A DNA stretch of 18,557 nt, from NCBI GenBank assembly GCA_947460275.1, contig CANHHZ010000015.1:1-18557 (forward strand), written 5' to 3'. The notes beneath the pieces were generated by a model. That model had not been told where the DNA came from. It worked only from the letters and a program-made list of their open reading frames with translations, and searched no databases. Both the position numbers and the translations under genes were made by a program. This document shows positions 1 through 6,061 of the stretch, one piece after another. The stretch comes from Sphingobacteriaceae bacterium. Lineage in GTDB: Bacteria > Bacteroidota > Bacteroidia > Sphingobacteriales > Sphingobacteriaceae. The first letter of the stretch is position 1, and each line of letters opens with the position of its first letter.

Positions 1-243
1 CAAATAGAGAACATTAGTCGTAAATCTGAACTAAATATTTCGCAACTCTCAAGGGTAAAATACGATGTTGTAGGCCCAATTTGCGAAAGCACAGATTGTT
101 TTGGGAAAGAGGTAGCCCTACCAGAAACATTTAGAAATGATTTAATCGCTATAAGAAGTACTGGAGCTTACGGCGAAGTAATGGCATCGCACTATAATTT
201 AAGAGTACAGGCACAAGCGGTTTCCAGCGAAGAAATAAATTAG
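1..243 (+). CDS. lysA: Diaminopimelate decarboxylase, C-terminal part (partial at 5' edge)
   Basis: The first 80 codons of the window are the end of an open frame closing at TAG (241-243). The visible part carries the LysA C-terminal signatures: a GPxCESxD motif (Cys28-Glu29-Ser30 of the visible part), which in this family contributes to substrate and PLP binding across the dimer, and the GAYGEVMASxYN motif near the end, whose Tyr contacts PLP. The enzyme decarboxylates meso-diaminopimelate to L-lysine, the last step of lysine synthesis, in the cytoplasm. The N-terminal PLP-barrel with the catalytic lysine lies outside the window. The closely related ornithine/arginine decarboxylases are less likely given the CESTD and GAYGEVMAS wording. 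The stop overlaps by 4 nt with the end of the convergent small membrane gene. Confidence 0.9.
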   Translation, partial: QIENISRKSELNISQLSRVKYDVVGPICESTDCFGKEVALPETFRNDLIAIRSTGAYGEVMASHYNLRVQAQAVSSEEIN

Positions 244-464
244 CGCATTTTGTGGCTGTTTCTGGAGCCTATCCAAACTGCTATTCCTGCTATTAAAACT
301 ATTCCTCCTAAATAGGGTGGCCAGCTAACTGTTTTTTGCTTGTCGACAGACAGTTCAATGGCACCAGCATTTACTATTTTCTCTTTTTTTGTATAATTAA
401 AGCCCGTCCATACCCATAAGGCTATACCAATAAGTATTAAAATTAGGCCAATCGTTTTTCCCAT
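240..464 (-). CDS. Small two-helix membrane protein, function unknown
   Basis: A 74-residue protein with two hydrophobic segments, about residues 4-20 and 52-66, joined by a polar, lysine-containing loop (about 23-50), with a short basic tail. That pattern fits a small inner-membrane hairpin protein with both ends on the same side. I do not recognise a named family and assign no function. It follows the SRPBCC gene by 48 nt on the same strand and is probably the last gene of the gcdH unit. No strong Shine-Dalgarno is visible before ATG (462-464), which is usual for Bacteroidota. Its stop overlaps the convergent lysA stop. Against its reality: it is short and unidentified. For it: hydrophobicity in two well-placed blocks and collinearity with its neighbours. 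Confidence 0.6.
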   Translation of the reverse strand: MGKTIGLILILIGIALWVWTGFNYTKKEKIVNAGAIELSVDKQKTVSWPPYLGGIVLIAGIAVWIGSRNSHKMR

Positions 465-512
465 CTTGTTGAGTTTTTTTGAATAACAAAACAGGATGCT
501 TAAAGTTTTAAA

Positions 513-896
513 TTATTCTTCTTCGAAGAAATCAGCTATTCCACCCAAAAAGTATTCTTCAATTCCTTCAGTAAAATCAGTAAAATCCTCCTCAGGAATA
601 TTGGTTTGTACAAACTCTAACGAAGTGCCTTTTTTGTCTTCATGGAGTTTTATGGTAACGATAGAGGGTTCGTTGCTTTCGCCAAAATACCATTGCTGCA
701 CAATTTTTTTATTGGGTTCAAAACTAATGTTTTTACCTACAATATCGCCATCCCAATAAGAAAATTCAGTGTCTGGGATTTCAGTAAAAACTACTTCGGC
801 ACCAGTCCATAACTGTATACTTTGTGGTTTGGTTAGGGCTAGATAAACCTCTTCTGGTGGCGCAGCGAGTAGGAGGTATTTTTTGTAATTCTTCAT
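513..896 (-). CDS. SRPBCC / AHSA1-like (START-fold) domain protein
   Basis: A 127-residue single-domain protein. The pattern is typical of the AHSA1/SRPBCC helix-grip fold: an N-terminal beta strand followed by a PPEEVYLALT helix, a xWTGAE turn, a central stretch with YWDGDIVGKN, a QQWYFG strand and a C-terminal amphipathic helix ending in acidic residues. Proteins of this fold bind hydrophobic ligands or act as co-chaperone-like domains; no ligand can be named from sequence. I chose the ATG at 894-896 (MKNYKKYLL) rather than an in-frame start at 917. The family begins near the first strand, the later start sits 7 nt after the gcdH stop, and the earlier one would only add residues overlapping gcdH. 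It is almost certainly co-transcribed with gcdH. Confidence 0.8.
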   Translation of the reverse strand: MKNYKKYLLLAAPPEEVYLALTKPQSIQLWTGAEVVFTEIPDTEFSYWDGDIVGKNISFEPNKKIVQQWYFGESNEPSIVTIKLHEDKKGTSLEFVQTNIPEEDFTDFTEGIEEYFLGGIADFFEEE

Positions 897-903
897 TAAT
901 ATC

Positions 904-2094
904 TTATTTAAACGCATTTAAGCCAGTGATATCCATACCAGTAATTAGGAGGTGAATATCATGTGTGCCTTCGTAAGTGACCACCGATTCTAGATTCATC
1001 ATGTGCCTCATGATCGAGTATTCGCCAGTAATCCCCATTCCGCCTAGCATTTGGCGGGCATTTCGTGCAATATCCAAAGCTATTTCTACACTGTTGCGTT
1101 TGGCCATAGAAATTTGTTCGGCCGTTGCCTTGTTTTGGCTTTTTAAAACACCTAAACGCCAAACTAAAAGCTGCCCTTTGGTGATTTCGGTAATCATTTC
1201 GGCCAGTTTTTTTTGCTGCAGCTGAAATCCTCCAATAGGCTTGCCAAACTGAATACGTTCTTTTGCATAGCGAAGTGCAGTGTCGTAGCAATCCATGGCA
1301 GCGCCTAACGCTCCCCAGGCAATGCCATAACGAGCTTGATTTAAACAGCCCAGTGGGCCTTTTAAGCCTTGTATGTTGGGTAGGATGTTTTCTTTAGGGA
1401 TTTTTACATTATCGAAAACGAGTTCGCCAGTGGCCGATGCTCTCAAACTCCATTTGTTGTGTGTTTCTGGAGTACTAAAGCCTTCCATTCCTCTTTCCAC
1501 AATTAATCCGCGGATTTTTCCTTCCTCATCTTTTGCCCAAACAACGGCAATGTCTGCAAAAGGAGCATTTGAAATCCACATTTTAGCGCCATTTAATAAA
1601 TAATGATCGCCTTTATCTTTAATGTTGGTTACCATTCCGCCAGGGTTAGAGCCGTGGTCTGGTTCGGTTAAGCCAAAACAGCCCATCATTTCGCCTGTGG
1701 CTAATTGAGGTAAATATTTTTTGCGTTGTTCTTCGCTTCCGTAAGCATAAATAGGATACATCACTAAAGACCCTTGTACAGACGCAGTAGAACGAATGCC
1801 TGAGTCGCCTCGTTCAATTTCTTGCATTATGATGCCATAAGCGGTATAATCTAAGCCCGCTCCACCGTACTCAACAGGAATTGTAGGGCCAAAGGCACCA
1901 ATTTCTCCCAAGCCTTTGATGAGGTGTTTTGGAAATTCCGCGTTTTGGGCATAATCTTCAATAATAGGGCTCACTTCTTTTTTTACCCAATCTCTTACCG
2001 TAGAACGAATAAGTAAATGCTCTTCAGATAAAAGTTCGTCTAATTGATAATAATCAGGTGCTTCGTAAAGATCTTTTCTTGTAGATTTGTTCAT
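904..2094 (-). CDS. gcdH: Glutaryl-CoA dehydrogenase (acyl-CoA dehydrogenase family)
   Basis: A 396-residue, full-length acyl-CoA dehydrogenase. The FAD/substrate motif FGLTEPDHGSNP spans residues 140-151 and a WIS motif 173-175. The catalytic base is Glu375 in TYEGTHDIH, the glutaryl-CoA dehydrogenase position and context, with Tyr374 before it. Arg101 in the SGIRSxxSVQ segment matches the arginine that holds the distal carboxylate of glutaryl-CoA in characterised enzymes, which supports this substrate over simple acyl-CoAs. The reaction is oxidative decarboxylation of glutaryl-CoA to crotonyl-CoA, in lysine/tryptophan breakdown; electrons pass to ETF. It is the first gene of a minus-strand unit and has a good promoter upstream (2130-2158). 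In Bacteroidota, proteins of this subgroup are sometimes labelled only 'acyl-CoA dehydrogenase', so substrate confidence is lower than family confidence. Confidence 0.9.
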   Translation of the reverse strand: MNKSTRKDLYEAPDYYQLDELLSEEHLLIRSTVRDWVKKEVSPIIEDYAQNAEFPKHLIKGLGEIGAFGPTIPVEYGGAGLDYTAYGIIMQEIERGDSGIRSTASVQGSLVMYPIYAYGSEEQRKKYLPQLATGEMMGCFGLTEPDHGSNPGGMVTNIKDKGDHYLLNGAKMWISNAPFADIAVVWAKDEEGKIRGLIVERGMEGFSTPETHNKWSLRASATGELVFDNVKIPKENILPNIQGLKGPLGCLNQARYGIAWGALGAAMDCYDTALRYAKERIQFGKPIGGFQLQQKKLAEMITEITKGQLLVWRLGVLKSQNKATAEQISMAKRNSVEIALDIARNARQMLGGMGITGEYSIMRHMMNLESVVTYEGTHDIHLLITGMDITGLNAFK

Positions 2095-2129
2095 ATTTTA
2101 GCTTATGTTTGGTTCGCTATTCAATTAGT

Positions 2130-2158
2130 CAAAGTTAATGATTTAGGCTAATTGCAAA
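2130..2158 (-). promoter_or_regulatory. Bacteroidota-type promoter for gcdH
   Basis: On the minus strand, TAACTTTG (2137 down to 2130) matches the -7 consensus TAnnTTTG exactly, and TTTG (2158 down to 2155) matches the -33 element with 17 nt between them. The predicted start near 2125 gives a leader of about 30 nt before the gcdH ATG. This is a sequence match only. Confidence 0.55.
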
Positions 2159-2185
2159 TAAAAACGAGGAAAAAAAATAATTTTG
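2152..2185 (+). promoter_or_regulatory. Bacteroidota-type promoter for folB
   Basis: TAATTTTG at 2178-2185 matches the -7 consensus TAnnTTTG. A TTG at 2152-2154 lies 23 nt upstream as a possible -33 element, slightly long spacing. The predicted start near 2190 gives a leader of about 29 nt. The -33 element abuts that of the divergent gcdH promoter within TTGCAAA (2152-2158). Confidence 0.45.
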
Positions 2186-2218
2186 TCTTAAAATATTGCT
2201 TTAAATAGATTAAACCTA

Positions 2219-2584
2219 ATGTTTGTACAAACCGTTGCCTTAAAGGACGTTAAATTTTATGCTTTTCATGGCTTTTATCCCGAAGAGCGGCTGATTGGAA
2301 CTCACTTTTTTGTGGATGTAGAGGTAAGTTTTGTGCCCAATGGAGATACAGAAGAACTTAACCATACGGTAAATTATGAGGTCATCAACACAATGATAAC
2401 CCAAGAGATGAAGCAAACCAAATTGCTTTTAGAAACGGTGGTAAAAGGTATGATTACGGCTATCGTTGAAGCTTATCCATTTATAAAATCAGCTAAAGTT
2501 GGTATCCGTAAACTAAATCCACCAATGGAAGGAGAGGTTGGTCATTCTTTTGTACAGTTGAGTTACACTGCTCCAAACCATTAA
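2219..2584 (+). CDS. folB: Dihydroneopterin aldolase
   Basis: A 121-residue protein of normal FolB length. Family markers: FYAFHGFYPEE (residues 13-23) with the conserved Glu22/Glu23 that anchors the pterin, Tyr53 in VNYEVI, and Lys98 in VGIRKLNPP, equivalent to the catalytic lysine (Lys100 of the Staphylococcus enzyme). It cleaves 7,8-dihydroneopterin to 6-hydroxymethyl-dihydropterin and glycolaldehyde in folate synthesis, as a cytoplasmic octamer in known members. It stands alone here, divergent from gcdH and separated from the next plus-strand gene by 145 bp, so it is probably monocistronic. FolX-type epimerases share the fold, but the HG...PEE and KLNPP motifs favour the aldolase. Confidence 0.93.
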   Translation: MFVQTVALKDVKFYAFHGFYPEERLIGTHFFVDVEVSFVPNGDTEELNHTVNYEVINTMITQEMKQTKLLLETVVKGMITAIVEAYPFIKSAKVGIRKLNPPMEGEVGHSFVQLSYTAPNH

Positions 2585-2717
2585 TTGCGACTGCTTTTTT
2601 ACCTTTTTGGATTGCAATTTTTTGAGCTTAACCCATTTCAAAAATATTGTTCGTGTTTTTTTAGTTAAGAAAAAATTTAAATGGCTTTTTACCCTCTTAA
2701 ACTAGCTAACATTTTAT

Positions 2718-2725
2718 TACTTTTG
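2718..2725 (+). promoter_or_regulatory. -7 promoter element abutting a start codon
   Basis: TACTTTTG matches TAnnTTTG and ends only 4 nt before the ATG at 2730. The upstream -33 region has only a T-run (near 2686-2690), not a clear TTTG. If used, transcription would begin at or next to the ATG, giving a leaderless or near-leaderless mRNA. Confidence 0.45.
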
Positions 2726-2729
2726 TAGT

Positions 2730-4043
2730 ATGGATAGAGAAATTCTTGATACCAAGCGAAAGGCTTTAAAGATAAATTTAGACGATAAAATTTATGGAAC
2801 TTTTGCCGAAATTGGCGCAGGACAAGAAGTGGCCAGAAATTTTTTTACTGCTGGAGCCGCCTCCGGTACGGTAGCTAAAACCATGTCGGCTTACGACATG
2901 ACCTTTAGTGATGCCATTTATGGTGCCGAAGCCTCGGGACGTTATGTAAGTCAAAACAGGCTGATCAAAATGCTCGATCATGAATTTGCCTTGCTCAACG
3001 AGCGTTTGTGCGGCGAAAAATACGAAAATAGAACTTTTTTCGCCTTTGCCGATACCGTAACTACTTTAAACTTTAAAAGAACCAACGAACCGCACGGTTG
3101 GGTGGGTATTCGTTTTCAAACCGAACCAGGTGGTTTGCCAAATGAAATATTTTTCCATATTCGCTTATTGGATACGGACGTAAACATGCAACAACGGGTG
3201 TTGGGTATTATTGGAGTAAACTTGGTATATGCAGCTTTTCATTATCACCACGATCCAAAGTTAATGATCGAATCGTTGGCTGATAATTTGACTGTTGGTT
3301 CTGTAGAAATTGATTTGATCTCGGTAAAAGGACCCGCTTTTGGTGAAGTAGATAATATTTTGCTCAATCTTTATTTAATCATGAAAGACTTTTCGGCGGC
3401 TGCCATATTTGATGAAGATGGTCATCCACGACAAGCTAAAGATTTACTGTACAAAAAAGATATCATGATTTTACGTACCAAATTTGGTCAAAAATCTAAC
3501 CCCAATTTTAACTTATTTAACAAGGCTATCGAACAATTTGTGAGAACAAACCAGGTAGCGCAAGACAATCTGAGCGTAATGATTGAAGTTTTGTTAACTA
3601 ATGTTTTGACCGGAGATCATGAAACACCTGATGATGTAGATTTAGAAACAGTGGCCAAAAGAGCAAAAGAGATGTGTAACACAGGCAACTTGGTAATCGT
3701 TTCAAACTTTACCCGACACAACAGGTTGGCTAAATATTTAGACCGTAGCAGACCAAAGAGTGTAGGCATATCTACCAATATCAACAACCTTAAATTTGTA
3801 TTCAATTCTACCAACTTCGGAGAAAATTATTCTAGTCAGCTTTTGGCTTATGTAAGCGATATGTTTACTAAAAATGTAAAGCTTTTTGCCTATCCTTTCA
3901 TGGATAAAAAATCAAACACGGTAATTACTACTCAAAATATGCCAGTAACAGCTGATGCTAAACCTTTGTTTGAGTTTTTGCTCATCAACGGCTATGTAAC
4001 CGACATTAAGGAGTACAGCGAAAATGACGTGAAAACAGCTTAA
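2730..4043 (+). CDS. Conserved protein of unknown function upstream of rlmF
   Basis: A 437-residue soluble protein with no signal peptide or membrane segment. I recognise the style of a conserved Bacteroidota/cyanobacterial family but cannot give a function. Notable stretches: a Gly-rich GTFAEIGAGQEVARNFF (residues 23-39), the segment KTMSAYDMTFSDAIYG (50-65), FFAFADTVTTLNF (103-115), NEPHGWVGIRFQ (119-130), HYHHDP (171-176) and a C-terminal half with LVIVSNF (321-327). Strong composition and even codon use leave no doubt that it is a gene. It has none of the features of a TonB-dependent receptor (no export signal, plug or barrel) and no nucleotidyltransferase HxGH motif, so labels of that kind would be unsupported. 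Its stop codon shares one base with the start of rlmF, which implies co-transcription and translational coupling. Confidence 0.93.
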   Translation: MDREILDTKRKALKINLDDKIYGTFAEIGAGQEVARNFFTAGAASGTVAKTMSAYDMTFSDAIYGAEASGRYVSQNRLIKMLDHEFALLNERLCGEKYENRTFFAFADTVTTLNFKRTNEPHGWVGIRFQTEPGGLPNEIFFHIRLLDTDVNMQQRVLGIIGVNLVYAAFHYHHDPKLMIESLADNLTVGSVEIDLISVKGPAFGEVDNILLNLYLIMKDFSAAAIFDEDGHPRQAKDLLYKKDIMILRTKFGQKSNPNFNLFNKAIEQFVRTNQVAQDNLSVMIEVLLTNVLTGDHETPDDVDLETVAKRAKEMCNTGNLVIVSNFTRHNRLAKYLDRSRPKSVGISTNINNLKFVFNSTNFGENYSSQLLAYVSDMFTKNVKLFAYPFMDKKSNTVITTQNMPVTADAKPLFEFLLINGYVTDIKEYSENDVKTA

Positions 4044-4984
4044 TGGAAAACCAGGAGAAAAGTTTTTTACATGCTCGAAATAAACATCGTTTTAATTATG
4101 ATTTTAAGGTATTAACGGTTTCTTGTGCCGACTTACAAAAGTTTGTTTTTACCAATGATTATGGCAATGAAACCATAGATTTTTCAAATCCTGATGCAGT
4201 AAAAACGCTAAACAAGTCGCTTTTAATACATTTCTACAGCCTAAAGCAATGGGATATCCCCGAAGGGTATCTTTGTCCTCCCATACCAGGAAGGGCAGAT
4301 TATATGCATTATGCAGCAGATTTGTTGGCTTCGAGTAACGATGATGTCATCCCAACAGGAAAAAAAGTAAGGGTTTTAGATGTAGGGGTTGGCGCAAACT
4401 GTGTTTACCCAATTATTGGCCATCAAGAGTACGGTTGGAGTTTTGTGGGCTCGGATATTGATGAATTGGCCGTAAAGAGTGCAACCAATATTGTAAATGT
4501 TAATCCTGCCTTAACAAAAAACATAGAAATCAGGTTTCAAAAGGCTAAACATCAAATTTTTAAAGGTGTCATACATCCAAATGAGTTGTTTCATTTAACA
4601 GTTTGTAATCCTCCTTTTCACGCCTCTGCACTAGAAGCAACCTCGAGTGCCCAACGAAAAAATAGAAACTTGGGCAACAAAAAGCACATTGCCTCTTCAC
4701 TTAATTTTGGGGGTATAAACACCGAATTGTGGACAAATGGAGGAGAGATAGCCTTTTTAACGCAAATGATTGAAGAAAGCAAGCTGTACAAAAATCAATG
4801 TTGCTGGTTTAGCAGTTTGATCTCTAAAAGTGAGAACCTGAGCGCCGTTTATGCCATGCTAAACAGGATGGAGGTTTCAGAAATAAGAACCGCAAATATG
4901 CAAACAGGAAACAAAGTGACCAGAATTATAGCTTGGACATTTTTAGCGCCAACTACACAGCAAGTTTGGTTGGCAAAAAAATAA
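4043..4984 (+). CDS. rlmF: 23S rRNA (adenine(1618)-N6)-methyltransferase
   Basis: A 313-residue RlmF/YbiN family protein. The early segment PGRADYMHY (82-90) is typical of RlmF. SAM-binding motif I is VLDVGVGANCVYP (111-123), the acidic loop is GSDID (136-140), and the N6-adenine methyltransferase motif is NPPFH (189-193). Known members methylate N6 of A1618 (E. coli numbering) in 23S rRNA, before the large subunit is complete, in the cytoplasm. The ATG overlaps the stop of the upstream unknown gene by one base. The gene ends 1 bp from the convergent yajQ stop. Metalloid METTL16-like eukaryotic homologues share the fold; the length and motifs here match bacterial RlmF. Confidence 0.93.
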   Translation: MENQEKSFLHARNKHRFNYDFKVLTVSCADLQKFVFTNDYGNETIDFSNPDAVKTLNKSLLIHFYSLKQWDIPEGYLCPPIPGRADYMHYAADLLASSNDDVIPTGKKVRVLDVGVGANCVYPIIGHQEYGWSFVGSDIDELAVKSATNIVNVNPALTKNIEIRFQKAKHQIFKGVIHPNELFHLTVCNPPFHASALEATSSAQRKNRNLGNKKHIASSLNFGGINTELWTNGGEIAFLTQMIEESKLYKNQCCWFSSLISKSENLSAVYAMLNRMEVSEIRTANMQTGNKVTRIIAWTFLAPTTQQVWLAKK

Positions 4985-4985
4985 T

Positions 4986-5477
4986 TTAGTTTCTCATATT
5001 TATAAATTGTAGCGGCTGTCCAAAATCTTCGCTCCGGCATAAGGCAATTACTTTTTGCAAATCGTCTATGTTTTTGCTTTGCACCCGCACTTGGTCGTCC
5101 ATCATCGATGCCTGAACTTTAAGCTTACTGTCTTTAATTTTGGCTACAATTTTCTTGGCCGTTTCTTTGTCAATTCCTTCTTTAATGCTCAGTTCTTTTC
5201 TAATCATATTTCCAGAAGCGGTATGTTCTTTTCCAAAATCCAAACTTTTTGGGTCTATATTTTGTTTCATCATTCTAGAGATAATAGAATCGGTTATGGC
5301 TTTCAAACGCATATCATCTTCGGTGACTACGGTAATCAAATTTGTTTTTTTATCCAATTCTATAGCACTTTTGCTGCCGTTAAAATCATATCGGTTCAAA
5401 ATTTCTTTTTTTGCGTTGTTGATAGCGTTGTCTAAAGTTTGCGCATCTACTTTGCTTACGATGTCGAAAGAAGGCAT
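4986..5477 (-). CDS. yajQ: YajQ family cyclic-di-GMP/nucleotide-binding protein
   Basis: A 163-residue protein, the same length as E. coli YajQ. It starts MPSFDIVSKVD and contains RYDFNGS, a DDMRLKAI segment, a KEGIDKETAKKI helix and a VRVQSKNIDDLQ segment near the end, all standard for the family, which consists of two interleaved ferredoxin-like domains. In Xanthomonas a YajQ homologue binds cyclic di-GMP and works with a transcription regulator; in other bacteria the role is unclear, and nucleic acid or GTP binding has been proposed. Whether this one binds cyclic di-GMP is not visible in the sequence. It is transcribed alone, converging on rlmF with a 1-bp gap. Confidence 0.93.
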   Translation of the reverse strand: MPSFDIVSKVDAQTLDNAINNAKKEILNRYDFNGSKSAIELDKKTNLITVVTEDDMRLKAITDSIISRMMKQNIDPKSLDFGKEHTASGNMIRKELSIKEGIDKETAKKIVAKIKDSKLKVQASMMDDQVRVQSKNIDDLQKVIALCRSEDFGQPLQFINMRN

Positions 5478-5505
5478 ATTTCTAAGCTTTTAAATAATAA
5501 TTAAT

Positions 5506-5513
5506 CAAATATA
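5506..5513 (-). promoter_or_regulatory. -7 promoter element for yajQ
   Basis: On the minus strand TATATTTG matches TAnnTTTG exactly. The predicted start near 5501 gives a leader of about 24 nt before yajQ. A TTTG lies 15 nt upstream, closer than usual for a -33 element. The element sits in the self-complementary AAATATATTT (5507-5516), so a one-mismatch plus-strand copy (TATATTTC, 5510-5517) faces the divergent gene at 5539. Confidence 0.4.
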
Positions 5514-5538
5514 TTTCACAAAAAACGACAAAAATAAG

Positions 5539-5970
5539 ATGAAAACCAACACTAGTGGCCCTGCCAAAAAGAAAATTAAAAAAACGATCAACAAACAGAT
5601 TCAAAAATCTTTAAAATTAAGGTTCTTAGAGGCAGTTTTAGCCTTAGGATATAATGCGGCACTGATTGCCAACGATATCAAAAAAATGAGCAAAGTTGCA
5701 GCTAAAAAAATAGCTAAACAGTTAGATAGCCACAAAAAATTGGAAAAAAAGCAACTGAATAAAGCAGAAAATGTGCTGCTTAAAACTAATAAAGAGGCTT
5801 TAAAGTATACCAGACCAACTGCAGGTGTGATTAATGTGGAGCCGCTTCCCCTCATCGAAAATAACGAAAAGGCGGAGCTAGCGAGTGCCAACAAAAAACA
5901 AACTATTAAGGCGGTGCCAAATAATCCAGTAAAAAAGGTAAAAACTAGCGTTCAAATTAAAAAATCTTAA
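5539..5970 (+). CDS. Lysine-rich basic protein, function unknown
   Basis: A 143-residue protein with 32 lysines by my count (about 22 %), few aromatic residues and no cysteine. Regions: a very basic N-terminus (KKKIKK at 10-15), a mainly helical middle (about 20-90) with alternating Ala/Leu and Lys that could form an amphipathic helix or coiled coil, then a low-complexity tail with Pro/Val (92-106) and Lys clusters, ending in KKS. The composition recalls small histone H1-like or phasin-like proteins, both only analogies; binding to nucleic acid or to polyphosphate is possible for so basic a protein. It lies 62 bp from yajQ (divergent) and 91 bp upstream of ppk1 on the same strand. It ends in tandem in-frame TAA TAA stops. 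I recognise no family. Confidence 0.75.
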   Translation: MKTNTSGPAKKKIKKTINKQIQKSLKLRFLEAVLALGYNAALIANDIKKMSKVAAKKIAKQLDSHKKLEKKQLNKAENVLLKTNKEALKYTRPTAGVINVEPLPLIENNEKAELASANKKQTIKAVPNNPVKKVKTSVQIKKS

Positions 5971-6061
5971 TAAACAAATGTATATTTAACATTAACTTAA
6001 TAGTAAAATATGCAACTTTGAAAATGCATTGGCATAGCCATTGCAGCGTTTGATTTTATAC

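Noticed and set aside
959..1291. Second minus-strand frame inside gcdH
   Set aside because: It is out of frame with a clearly homologous gene; its Cys/Arg/Ser-rich product is a frame shadow.
2583..2623. Terminator after folB (AATTGC ... GCAATT followed by T-run)
   Set aside because: Only six paired bases with a loop of about 25 nt; too weak to call.
2730..4043. TonB-dependent receptor or nucleotidyltransferase assignment for the 437-residue protein
   Set aside because: No signal peptide, plug, barrel strands or HxGH motif are visible; function left open.
5055..5493. Plus-strand frames opposite yajQ
   Set aside because: They are Phe/Ser/Ile-rich complements of the yajQ coding strand with no family pattern; yajQ itself is certain.
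6041..6061. Upstream TTG start for ppk1
   Set aside because: It adds seven residues not typical of Ppk1; ATG at 6062 aligns with the known N-terminus.
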